Shown: piece by piece, positions 53,570-61,547 of the stretch
Position numbering within the stretch: the stretch's first letter is position 1
Layout of the letters: every line of letters starts with the position of its first letter
Assembly: GCA_903839405.1 (NCBI GenBank)
Contig: CAIMCD010000038.1
Coordinates: forward strand, 62,001 to 126,000
Length of the DNA stretch: 64,000 bases
DNA from: an uncultured Chlorobiaceae bacterium
GTDB lineage: Bacteria > Bacteroidota > Chlorobiia > Chlorobiales > Chlorobiaceae
Reading direction: 5' to 3'
Program-made: the position numbers and the translations under genes
The notes under the pieces: model-generated
The model's input: the letters and a program-made list of their open reading frames with translations, nothing else
Told to the model about the DNA's origin: nothing
Databases searched by the model: none

Positions 53570-54200
53570 GTTTTTCTTTTTCGCCAAGTTGGCGGAGGCG
53601 GAAACTCTGGCGGTGAATCGGGCAGCGCCCGTGTTGGCGGATCGCCTCAACATGCGCTTTGGTCGCATAGCCGAAATGGCGCTCAAACCCGTACTCCGGC
53701 CAGGAGGAGCTGTATGCGGCCATAATTTCATCCCTTCGGGTTTTGGCAAGCACCGATGCGGCGGCAATGGAGAAGACCTTCGAATCCCCTTTCACCACCG
53801 TTTCATAGGGAATTTTCTGTTGTGGACGGAAGATGTTGCCGTCAATCAGGAGCAGCTCCGGCTTTACGGCGAGTGAGCGAACCGCCCGGTTCATGGCAAG
53901 CATGGTCGCCTGCAGGATGTTGATCTGGTCAATGGTGCAGGGCTCCACCACAGCGATGGCCCACGCGGTGGCTGCGCTTTTTATGGCAGGTACAAGCCGC
54001 TCGCGAGCTTTGGCCGAGAGCTTTTTCGAGTCATCCAGCGCTTCAAGCGCAACAAATTCCTCGCCCTCCGGCTGGAACCATCGGGGGAAGAGCACTGCCG
54101 CTGCAACCACCGGCCCGGCCAGAGGCCCCCGACCCGCCTCATCAATGCCGCAGATCAGTGCGGTGCTTTGCCATCGAGGCCATTCGTAGTCGGTGTTCAT
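53562..54200 (-). CDS. rnhB: Ribonuclease HII
   Basis: RnhB removes ribonucleotides and RNA primers from DNA. The 212 residues have ICGIDEAGRGPLAGPVVAAA with the first catalytic Asp-Glu pair, LDDSKKLSAKARERL, LLIDGN with another catalytic Asp, and KGDSKVFSIAAASVLAKTRRD. It ends in the overlapping yraN start. Confidence 0.96.
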   Translation of the reverse strand: MNTDYEWPRWQSTALICGIDEAGRGPLAGPVVAAAVLFPRWFQPEGEEFVALEALDDSKKLSAKARERLVPAIKSAATAWAIAVVEPCTIDQINILQATMLAMNRAVRSLAVKPELLLIDGNIFRPQQKIPYETVVKGDSKVFSIAAASVLAKTRRDEIMAAYSSSWPEYGFERHFGYATKAHVEAIRQHGRCPIHRQSFRLRQLGEKEKHV

Positions 54201-54282
54201 TGATCGTAGCGGTTATTCTTTCGCCGGTTTGACAGGAGAGTTCCTACAATAAAGATTAAAAAAATGCAGTTTCGCAAAGGAG

Positions 54283-54963
54283 TTATTGCAGATCCCTTGA
54301 TAACGCCCGGTTGAGAAATTGGACGAGCGGCTCTGCCGCCCGATATGTTTTGGCAAGCTCGGCCGAAAAATCCGGAGCAGTCACCTCTTGATCGCTGAAA
54401 AAGCGCTGGGTGTAGTACCCCTTGAACTTGAGATACTCCACGGCCGGATTGCTGCTCTCATACCCTTTCGGCGGCCGGACCAGCTTGCCCGAAGGAAGCA
54501 CCCCTTCCGCAAAACGGGAGGTGAACTCTTTTTCGGCCAGAATGGATTGCCACTCATTGAAATGGGCGTCAATCTCCCGCCTTGTCAGCTCCAGAACCGC
54601 AGGCTCAGGCATGTAGATTCCGCCTCCGGCAAACGATGCGCCCGGCTCCAGATGGAGGTAGTAGCCGCCCCAGGGGCTCTTTCGGCCACCCTTGTTGATA
54701 AAGGCAAAAAAGTTGGTTTTGTAGGGCGACTTCTCTTTTGAAAAGCGGATATCGCGGTTGATGCGCATGATGCAGCTTTTCGGATCAAGATGCGACGAGG
54801 CAACATCTTTGTCGAACGCCGAAATCGCGGCAAGCTCTTGCACCACGGTATCAAAAAAGTCCGCATAGGCCGCCTGATACTCCTGTTTGTGCTCGGTGAA
54901 CCAGCCTCGATCATTATTCTGTTTCAGCTCCCGAAGAAAGCCAAGGGTTGTACCGGTAATCAT
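54283..54963 (-). CDS. DUF2461 family protein
   Basis: About 226 residues matching DUF2461 (TIGR02453). Typical parts are TLGFLRELKQNNDRGWFTEH, NRDIRFSKEKSPYKTNFFAF and the GGYYLHLEPG segment. The family is widespread in Bacteroidota and Chlorobiota but has no assigned function. ATG 54963 lies two codons inside the longest frame, which opens with TTG. No clear ribosome binding site is seen. It is the last ordinary core gene before the accessory stretch. Confidence 0.88.
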   Translation of the reverse strand: MITGTTLGFLRELKQNNDRGWFTEHKQEYQAAYADFFDTVVQELAAISAFDKDVASSHLDPKSCIMRINRDIRFSKEKSPYKTNFFAFINKGGRKSPWGGYYLHLEPGASFAGGGIYMPEPAVLELTRREIDAHFNEWQSILAEKEFTSRFAEGVLPSGKLVRPPKGYESSNPAVEYLKFKGYYTQRFFSDQEVTAPDFSAELAKTYRAAEPLVQFLNRALSRDLQ

Positions 54964-55633
54964 ACTCAAGGGGGATTGAACTGAGTTATGAAAAACTATT
55001 TGAAGGTAAAGTTACACGGCTTTTTCTTTTCTCAAAAGTGGCGGGAGTCAAGTAAAAAAACATCTTTTCTGAATTCTGCTTGAGGCCTCCGGTGGATAAC
55101 TCGCCGAATCAGCAAAAAAACCATTTGTCAGAAGATCTGTGGCTCATTTGTTTTGTCGGATACAGGTATTCAGAGTCGGCTATTTTGTGGATTATAGCGT
55201 CATTAACTCTTGTGTCAGCATCGTTAAAACAAATCTTTTAAGGATGTTTTTTTCTCTTCAGACTGGCCACTATTTTTTGAAATCGCATAAAATGATTATT
55301 CTGAAATTATAATACAAAAATTGTCCGTTTTACAGTTCACTCACCTTGCTCTGCCATCAGGATGTTCTTGGCGGAGTCCCGATTTAAAAATGTTGCTCTT
55401 GCTGCATGTCGCGGCAACTACAAGATTCTCGTTTGACCTCAGGGCGGCTGCTCAATAACTCGTATCTGTCAGCAGTATCAAACCCTTACACGCAATTATA
55501 AGGTTTTACCATAGCCTGTTACCCGATCACAAAAAAAGGAGGGAACTTACCAGAGCCTGATCTTCATTGCAAAACCGTCAAGAAGCCCTGCATTACCTTA
55601 ACTGAACGTCAACTTTCAATCAAGGAGAGAAAA
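54964..55633. other. Long intergenic region before the beta-propeller gene
   Basis: In 670 bases I find no supported gene. The stretch 55210-55330 is A/T rich. A strong GGAGGGAA occurs at about 55538-55546 without an ORF behind it, and CAAGGAGAG at 55621-55629 is the ribosome binding site of the next gene. A short minus-strand fragment at 55337-55407 is discussed among rejected items. The length suggests a regulated promoter or eroded sequence. Confidence 0.5.
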
Positions 55634-57658
55634 ATGGCAACAAAAATTCTCGGCAATGTGAATGCAGCCATCGGAAGCCGTTTTTTGAAAAACCGGAATC
55701 AAGTGGTTTTTGTAGAATATACTACGGGATCGATCAGCCTTTTGAATATGGTTGCCCCATCGCCTGGAGTTGTCTCCCAAGGCAGCATCTTGCTGAAAGG
55801 CACATGGGTTTTTGATTGCGAAACCGGTGCGCTTGACGGAAATCTGAATGGGCCGGGAGATATCTGGTGGGAACAGATCACCGCAGTCAATCGACAGATG
55901 AGGCCGGTTGGAGGCGCAACAATTGTCAATCTGGGCATGGTTGATTTTGCTTCCGTTACGCCCTACATTCTTCAAGCAAAATCCTACGGCAGTGTGCCTA
56001 TTCCCGGCAATGACGACCCGAGCAATCAGCTCAAAACCGGAACTGTTTTTGCTGTTCGAACCAACGCCGGAAACATCGCAAAAATCAAGGTGTCGCAATA
56101 CGGCTACAATATGCAAATCGACTGGGTAACCTATAAAATAGCCAGTGCATATCAGTCTATCGGTACCGGTTACACCAATCCTGAAGATATTGCGGTATTT
56201 GCTGATGAAACAACCGCCTATGTCACTGAGCGATCAGGTAATGTTTTGCAGGTGAACCTTGCCAGTGCCAACCGGGCGGCGGCGACGCTCATTGCGTCCG
56301 GCCTGCAAGCTCCGCAACAGATACAGGTTGATGAACAACACAAGCAAGCCTATGTTGTTGAGTATGCAAGTCCAGGCCGGCTCCTGCAGATTGACCTGAC
56401 AACCCATGCCGTCACTCCTGTGTTGCAGGGGCTGAACAACGCTATTGGATTGCTCATCTCTGATGATCTTGCCTATGCCTATATCAGCGAACAATCGGGC
56501 GGCGGAAAAATCACCCGATACTCCCTGCAGGGAAAAGCCAATCTTGTTATTGCTTCCGGCTTGACCAATCCATTCTTTCTTTCATGGGCCGATCCGACGA
56601 AAACCGCCCTGTTTGTTGCCGAGCGTGATCCGGCAAACCGTGTTTCCCTCGTCAAGACGGTGCCTTATGCGGGCAGTGTCCAGCAGGTTGTAACCGGCAC
56701 AGGAGCCCGTCCATCAAGCGTTGTCAGCACTGGTGCAAGCAATATTGTTATCTCTTGCGACAAGGAGATCGACATCGCCAATATTCTGGCCGGGGTGGTT
56801 CCGCCAACAGGCCTCTTCAAAGGGATCGGACTTGTCCCATGGAATTTGATTACTGCGGCTGGCATGGCTGATACTACTACGCAACCCATTTATCCTTACC
56901 AGTTTGCCAAAGATTCACCATTTGGAGGTGTGCTCTCGCTGCAAGTCAATCATCAGCTTGCATCCCTGAGCGGGGTAAAAAACTATCGGATACTTGTCGA
57001 TGGTGCCCCCCGTCTTGAGAACTGGTGGGATTTGCAGCTTAACACCGTAAACGGCAAGTATGAAATTCCGGTACAGTTCACTCCAAAGGATATCGGTGGT
57101 GTTCACGGTTACTACGCTATTCATCAACCTGGCGTTTGGCTTATGAACAGCGATCTGGCAATGATTCTCGACAGCTCCTTGCTCTTCAACGGAGGCAGGA
57201 ACTTTACCATCGAGTTTTCCGATGTTAACGGTGCCGTCTTACAGCAACAGCTTTTAAAAGTGCTTATCGACAATAACCCGTGTACGGCGAGCATTGATAT
57301 GCCCACGGTGAATGGCGTTTCCGCCACAACCGATTGCGGTATGCTGAAATTCGCGAACAAGACCCAGCAAGTTACCACCCATTATATTGCCTCTCATCCG
57401 AACCTCTATGGAACCTACTCATGGAGAGTTGGCAAGGGCGGCAAAGGGCCGGTACCCGGCGTACCCGAGTGTGTGGTTGACGGGCTGGTTTCGCTCTCCC
57501 CATTCACCTTTGCAAAGGAGGTCGGTGCCCTGCTGGAGCTCTGCCCGAGTGCGGCTTTTTATGCCACGGTCTATGTTTATGCCAAGGCTATCAACGGTTA
57601 CGGACGCCTGAGCGGATACGACGCCTCCGCCATCATTGCTTTTGCCCTGACCCCTTAA
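55634..57658 (+). CDS. Beta-propeller-containing protein of unknown function
   Basis: A 674-residue protein with no signal peptide or membrane segment. Residues about 1-175 form an unrecognised module with GPGDIWWEQITAVNRQM, GTVFAVRTNAGNIAKIKVS and YGYNMQIDWVTY. Residues about 180-390 carry YVTN/NHL-like propeller blades such as NPEDIAVFADETTAYVTE, APQQIQVDEQHKQAYVVE and NAIGLLISDDLAYAYISE. The C-terminal half (about 440-674) looks beta-rich, with Cys residues and repeated Gly/Asn turns. AAGGAGAG precedes the ATG. Function is unknown; the neighbours (TIR-Roc protein, DUF4157 protein) place it in an accessory block. Confidence 0.7.
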   Translation: MATKILGNVNAAIGSRFLKNRNQVVFVEYTTGSISLLNMVAPSPGVVSQGSILLKGTWVFDCETGALDGNLNGPGDIWWEQITAVNRQMRPVGGATIVNLGMVDFASVTPYILQAKSYGSVPIPGNDDPSNQLKTGTVFAVRTNAGNIAKIKVSQYGYNMQIDWVTYKIASAYQSIGTGYTNPEDIAVFADETTAYVTERSGNVLQVNLASANRAAATLIASGLQAPQQIQVDEQHKQAYVVEYASPGRLLQIDLTTHAVTPVLQGLNNAIGLLISDDLAYAYISEQSGGGKITRYSLQGKANLVIASGLTNPFFLSWADPTKTALFVAERDPANRVSLVKTVPYAGSVQQVVTGTGARPSSVVSTGASNIVISCDKEIDIANILAGVVPPTGLFKGIGLVPWNLITAAGMADTTTQPIYPYQFAKDSPFGGVLSLQVNHQLASLSGVKNYRILVDGAPRLENWWDLQLNTVNGKYEIPVQFTPKDIGGVHGYYAIHQPGVWLMNSDLAMILDSSLLFNGGRNFTIEFSDVNGAVLQQQLLKVLIDNNPCTASIDMPTVNGVSATTDCGMLKFANKTQQVTTHYIASHPNLYGTYSWRVGKGGKGPVPGVPECVVDGLVSLSPFTFAKEVGALLELCPSAAFYATVYVYAKAINGYGRLSGYDASAIIAFALTP

Positions 57659-57673
57659 GCGCACGCTCTCATT

Positions 57674-57714
57674 GTTGTGGCGGAGGTCGGCGGTAATCCC
57701 ACCTCCGCCACAAC
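57674..57714. terminator. Perfect 14-bp hairpin between convergent genes
   Basis: GTTGTGGCGGAGGT at 57674-57687 and ACCTCCGCCACAAC at 57701-57714 are exact complements with a 13-base loop. It lies between the stop of the propeller gene (57658) and the end of the TIR-Roc gene (57725). There is no T-run on either side, but its stability and place suggest a two-way transcript end. Confidence 0.7.
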
Positions 57715-57724
57715 GGTGAAGCCG

Positions 57725-60700
57725 TCACTCCCGCAATAATTCGGTTATTCTTTTTACAAGTTTGATATAGTGCCGCTCCTGCTCAGGTTTTGGGAGTTCA
57801 GAGAGGGCTTCATTGGGATCGTTTACGGCCTGAAATATGGAGAGCGGGCTTGTGGCGTAATCGCAAGGGTGGATGATGAGCGGCAAAATTGTTGCCCCTT
57901 TTTCTTTTGCGGCTTTAAGCAGGGATGGAAGTTCAATTTCCGCGATGAAGTCCGAAGCAAGAAAATCGGTACTGACCAGCACGACGCCAACGGCTGCTGA
58001 AGCCAGAGCCTCCTCAATTTCTGTTTTCCACTCCATACCCGGTTTTATTCTGGAATCATCCCAGACATCAATATCAACGCCGCTATGTTTTGATGCCTTG
58101 ATAAAAACCTGCAACCGTTTCAGATACTCATTGTCCTGATGAGAGTAACTGACAAACACTTTCGTTTTTTTCCGCTGCTCATTCAAGACGTCATCAATTA
58201 ACTGCCGGACATTGACCAGCTCATAACTGATGCCGCACTCCACATCCGGTTTGCCTTTTTCCAGGCGCCTTTTAAGGTCAGCATGGTTATAAAAGAAAGG
58301 TTTATCAGACTTTGCGCATTCGTGGCAATTGCAGGGAATCTGCTTGTCCACCTTCATTTTTTCATACTGCGCATTGATTCCATCCAGCTTTTCAGCGATG
58401 ATGGTCATAAAGTCCCGTTTGTTTTTGCCGGAGAGACGTATGGCAATGCGCCGTGCATCATAACTTTCAATGACCTCGGCAACAGCTCCTTCACGTTCCA
58501 ACACACATCCCCGCTTCCATACCAGATCATGATTGGAAATGTAGCGGTGCATCTCTACAATGAACTGCGACATAATCCCTTTTGGCATAAAGAGATCGTA
58601 GGCATATTGCAGATAAATATTTCCAGCCGAATCCCAAGGGTATTCAGGGCTTGCAGAAGGCAATTTTTCCGGCACGATGTAGTTGCCTGAGCGATCAATC
58701 TCATAGGTCAGGAAAAACTTTCCCATGAGGCGGAGCAGCTCGTCACGCAGGTTGGCATACTCCTCATCATGCCAAATGGTTGCAGCATCTTTATGGCTAA
58801 AGCGGCCATGCTGCTTGTCAAGCAGCGGATGGTCGAGCATTTTGTAGACTGCTCTTGTGGCCCAGTTTGCTTTCAAAAAAATGGTTTTGTTGAGCAGGCT
58901 GTCGTCCTGAAAATGGAGGAAGACGCCTATATCATGAAAGTACTGGCTTAGCACCAATGCATCCTTTCTCTCCGTTATACCCTGAGCTTTGCAGAGATCA
59001 AGATACTCAGGCAAGGAGATGGTCTGATGTTGTTCTTCGTCAAGGAGCGTTCTGACACTTGTCCAACGCGCTGGTACAGGGCTTCCGATGTGCGATAAAG
59101 CTTTTATTTGATATCGGATGGCCAGTTCCAACCTGCAAAGGCGCTCTTTATCAGCTTCATCAAAATCAACGGCAAGGATATCACGGATGTTCGTGAAGCG
59201 CTGCCGCAAGGCCCCGCTATCAATATCCCGCTTGCGTTGCTGTTTTTCATTCGAAACAATCAGGAGCGGGCTGTTGCCGCCAAACATCTCGATTACATGC
59301 AGCCAGTAGTTGAAATCCGCATCCTCCCTCCGGTTATCCACCACCAGTGCGTACAACGAGCGGTTTGAAAGAAAAAATCGGTGGGTTGCCTTGTAGATCT
59401 CCTGCCCTCCAAAATCCCAGATATTCATCCTGAACTGCTTGCCCTCAAGTTTTTTTGCATCAAGTTCAGGGAAATCTTCCGGCCTGACCGGAAAAAAAAT
59501 CGGCTTGACATTAATCCCTCGTGTGGTCTCATCATCATTCGGCAAGGGAGCATCATGGTTCTCAAGCTTTCGGGCAAGCGTGGTTTTGCCTGCACCGGGC
59601 TCGCCGACAATCAGCAGTTTAGCTTCAAAGAGATAGTCGCCCTCCTGCTCTTCCATTTGCCGGAAATAGTTTCTGACAGCCTCTTTTCCCTGTTTTACTA
59701 TTTCAGGGGGAGGTGTTTCGAGAGGATTATCAAAAAAGGTGATCACGCCATATTGACGGTCTTCACTCCACTGGATTTCCATATTAAAATCGCAAATCCA
59801 GTGAGGCAAGGCAGTAATAGGATTGTTACGGAGAACTAGCGAAGTGAGATTTGAGAGAGCCGCAAGAGGCCGCAGATCGTTGACTTGATTGTCGGAAACA
59901 TCAAGCGAAGTGAGGTTTGAGAGAGCCGCAAGGGGCTTCAGATCATTGACTTGATTGCTGGAAACCTCGAGTAAAGTGAGGTTTAAGAGAGCTGCAAGAG
60001 GCCTCAGATCGTTGATTTGATTGCCGGAAACATTGAGCGACGTGAGGCTTGAAAGAGCTGTAAGTGGGCTAAGATCGTTGATTTGATTACTGAAAACATT
60101 AAGCGACCTGAGTTTTGAGAGAGCCGCAAGAGGCTTCAGATCGCTGATTTGGTTGTGGAAAATAGTGAGTGAAGTGAGTTTTGAGAGAGCTGTAAGCGGC
60201 TTCAGATCGTTGATTTGATTGTCGGAAACATCAAGTGAAGTGAGTTTTGAGAGAGCTGCAAGCGGCTTCAGATCGCTGATTTGGTTGTAGAAAATAGAGA
60301 GCGACGTGAGGTTTGAGAGATTCGCAAGTGGCTCCAGATCGTTGATTTGATTGCCGTAAACATCGAGTGACGTGAGGTTTGAGAGATTCGCAAGTGGCTC
60401 CAGATCGTTGATTTGATTGCCGTAAACATCGAGTGACGTGAGGTTTGAGAGATTCGCAAGTGGCTTCAGATCGTTGATTTGATTGTTGGAAACATCGAGT
60501 GACGTGAGGTTTAAGAGATCTGCAATCGGCTTCAGATCAGTGATTTGATTGCTGGAAACAATGAGTGAAGTGAGTTTTGAGAGAGCTGCAATCGGCTTCA
60601 GATCGTTGATTTGATTGCTGTCAACGTTAAGAGAGGTGAGGTTTGAGAGAGCTGCAATCGGCTTCAGATCGTTGATTTGATTGTTGGAAACATCGAGTGA

Positions 60701-60964
60701 CGTGAGGTTTAAGAGAGCTGCAAGCGGCTTCAGATCAGTGATTTGATTGCTGACAAAATTGAGCAAAGAGAGGTTTTTTAGAGCAGCAAGCGGTGTAATG
60801 ATTCGATTAATATTGTTTATGTCGCACTGAAACAATCCGATACAGGTTACAGAATTGTTTGTATCGACCACATATCCTCTGCTGTGCCAATGTAACTTCT
60901 CCAGCTTCTCCAGCTTGATTCCAAGTTCATCTTCTATCTGTTTCAGGTAATCAAAGTCATTCAT
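57725..60964 (-). CDS. LRR-Roc-COR-TIR protein (bacterial ROCO with TIR effector)
   Basis: The 1079 residues have a clear order. Leucine-rich repeats cover about 61-385, fifteen units of 22 residues with N-Q-I every 22 positions. A Roc GTPase domain follows, with P-loop GEPGAGKTT at 454-462 and switch motif WDFGGQE at 516-522. A COR-type region covers about 630-860, then a Cys motif CNCHEC. A TIR domain closes the protein at 936-1079 (VFVSYSHQDNEYLKRLQ, WKTEIEEALASA, STDFLAS, AEIEL). TIR domains of this kind often cleave NAD+ or signal in antiphage immunity; sensor LRR, GTPase switch and TIR output resemble NLR receptors (inference). No partner effector is adjacent. Confidence 0.9.
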   Translation of the reverse strand: MNDFDYLKQIEDELGIKLEKLEKLHWHSRGYVVDTNNSVTCIGLFQCDINNINRIITPLAALKNLSLLNFVSNQITDLKPLAALLNLTSLDVSNNQINDLKPIAALSNLTSLNVDSNQINDLKPIAALSKLTSLIVSSNQITDLKPIADLLNLTSLDVSNNQINDLKPLANLSNLTSLDVYGNQINDLEPLANLSNLTSLDVYGNQINDLEPLANLSNLTSLSIFYNQISDLKPLAALSKLTSLDVSDNQINDLKPLTALSKLTSLTIFHNQISDLKPLAALSKLRSLNVFSNQINDLSPLTALSSLTSLNVSGNQINDLRPLAALLNLTLLEVSSNQVNDLKPLAALSNLTSLDVSDNQVNDLRPLAALSNLTSLVLRNNPITALPHWICDFNMEIQWSEDRQYGVITFFDNPLETPPPEIVKQGKEAVRNYFRQMEEQEGDYLFEAKLLIVGEPGAGKTTLARKLENHDAPLPNDDETTRGINVKPIFFPVRPEDFPELDAKKLEGKQFRMNIWDFGGQEIYKATHRFFLSNRSLYALVVDNRREDADFNYWLHVIEMFGGNSPLLIVSNEKQQRKRDIDSGALRQRFTNIRDILAVDFDEADKERLCRLELAIRYQIKALSHIGSPVPARWTSVRTLLDEEQHQTISLPEYLDLCKAQGITERKDALVLSQYFHDIGVFLHFQDDSLLNKTIFLKANWATRAVYKMLDHPLLDKQHGRFSHKDAATIWHDEEYANLRDELLRLMGKFFLTYEIDRSGNYIVPEKLPSASPEYPWDSAGNIYLQYAYDLFMPKGIMSQFIVEMHRYISNHDLVWKRGCVLEREGAVAEVIESYDARRIAIRLSGKNKRDFMTIIAEKLDGINAQYEKMKVDKQIPCNCHECAKSDKPFFYNHADLKRRLEKGKPDVECGISYELVNVRQLIDDVLNEQRKKTKVFVSYSHQDNEYLKRLQVFIKASKHSGVDIDVWDDSRIKPGMEWKTEIEEALASAAVGVVLVSTDFLASDFIAEIELPSLLKAAKEKGATILPLIIHPCDYATSPLSIFQAVNDPNEALSELPKPEQERHYIKLVKRITELLRE
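59810..60784 (-). repeat. 66-bp tandem repeats encoding the LRR domain, with one exact duplication
   Basis: Fifteen 66-base units encode the 22-residue LRRs. Most differ by several bases, but units 60303-60368 and 60369-60434 are identical over all 66 bases, and identity continues about 30 bases into the next unit (from 60435). This points to a recent unit duplication by slippage or recombination, so copy number probably varies between strains. Confidence 0.92.
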
Positions 60965-61334
60965 TGTGGTCAGGGTATGATTGTGCAGTCAATGAGGCTT
61001 CATCGGTCATGAAACAATTGATCACTGGCGTGAATGCGGAGCGTACAGGCAATTACTACCTGAACACAAAATAACTGCTTCGTTTAATGTACATAACTTT
61101 ATGTAAACAGTGCAAATAGAATGCTGCGGGGGTATCGGAAAAAATGGTGGAGATGTTTCGCTGGCGCTCAACATGACGCGCGGGCGAGGGTTCTCGTTGT
61201 CACGAGTTGCTTTGCGGAGCAGGCGCGCCCGGTTCATCATTCGTAAGCGCCTAACCCCCTCCCCGAAAACAGGATCATTCTAAAGGAGAGTTTTTCGGTA
61301 ATGATGATCTTGAACCAAACAAGGAATCATTGCC
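60965..61334. other. Intergenic region upstream of the TIR-Roc gene
   Basis: These 370 bases precede the minus-strand TIR-Roc gene and must contain its promoter. No convincing gene is present; a 72-codon minus-strand frame at 61022-61240 has no recognisable features. The right-hand part (from about 61250, C-rich then CAGGATCATTC) may be the leader or end of the degraded IS element that follows. Confidence 0.4.
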
Positions 61335-61462
61335 ATTGAAAAAAGAGCAAATTCACCGAAGAGCAGATTGCCTTTGCCCTCCATCAGGCTGAGACATGAA
61401 TCCGAGTGGACGAGATTTGCCGTCAGATAGGTATCTCGCAGGCTACGTTTTTCAACTGGAAA
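61335..61462 (+). pseudogene. Decayed IS3-family transposase OrfA fragment
   Basis: In the frame through 61340-61462 the codons read KKSKFTEEQIAFALHQAET, a stop, then IRVDEICRQIGISQATFFNWK. This is the N-terminal helix-turn-helix of IS3-family OrfA. The expected Gly codon GGA is TGA at 61397-61399, the start codon region is disturbed (ATTG with one extra A), and similarity stops after the N-W-K. So it is a truncated and inactivated remnant. No OrfB remains nearby. Confidence 0.85.
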
Positions 61463-61547
61463 ATTATATTTATATTTAACTCAGTGCAAAGGTCAGCAGA
61501 AAAGATGAAATGTTATGTAATTATTAAATTAATAATTAACGCCGGAC

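Noticed and set aside
55337..55407. Minus-strand fragment reading LNRDSAKNILMAEQGE then stop, similar to the end of an IS605 TnpB (R-D-x-N-A-A-x-N-I-L).
   Set aside because: Only about 15 residues, no zinc-finger cysteines in the same frame and no further TnpB homology upstream. Chance or a very old remnant cannot be told apart.
59810..60784. Regularly spaced 66-bp repeats considered as a CRISPR array.
   Set aside because: There are no unique spacers; the repeats are contiguous, in frame and encode LRRs.
61022..61240. 72-codon minus-strand open frame upstream of the TIR-Roc gene.
   Set aside because: Low-complexity Arg/Pro/Ser-rich start, no ribosome binding site and no recognisable domain; it overlaps the probable promoter.
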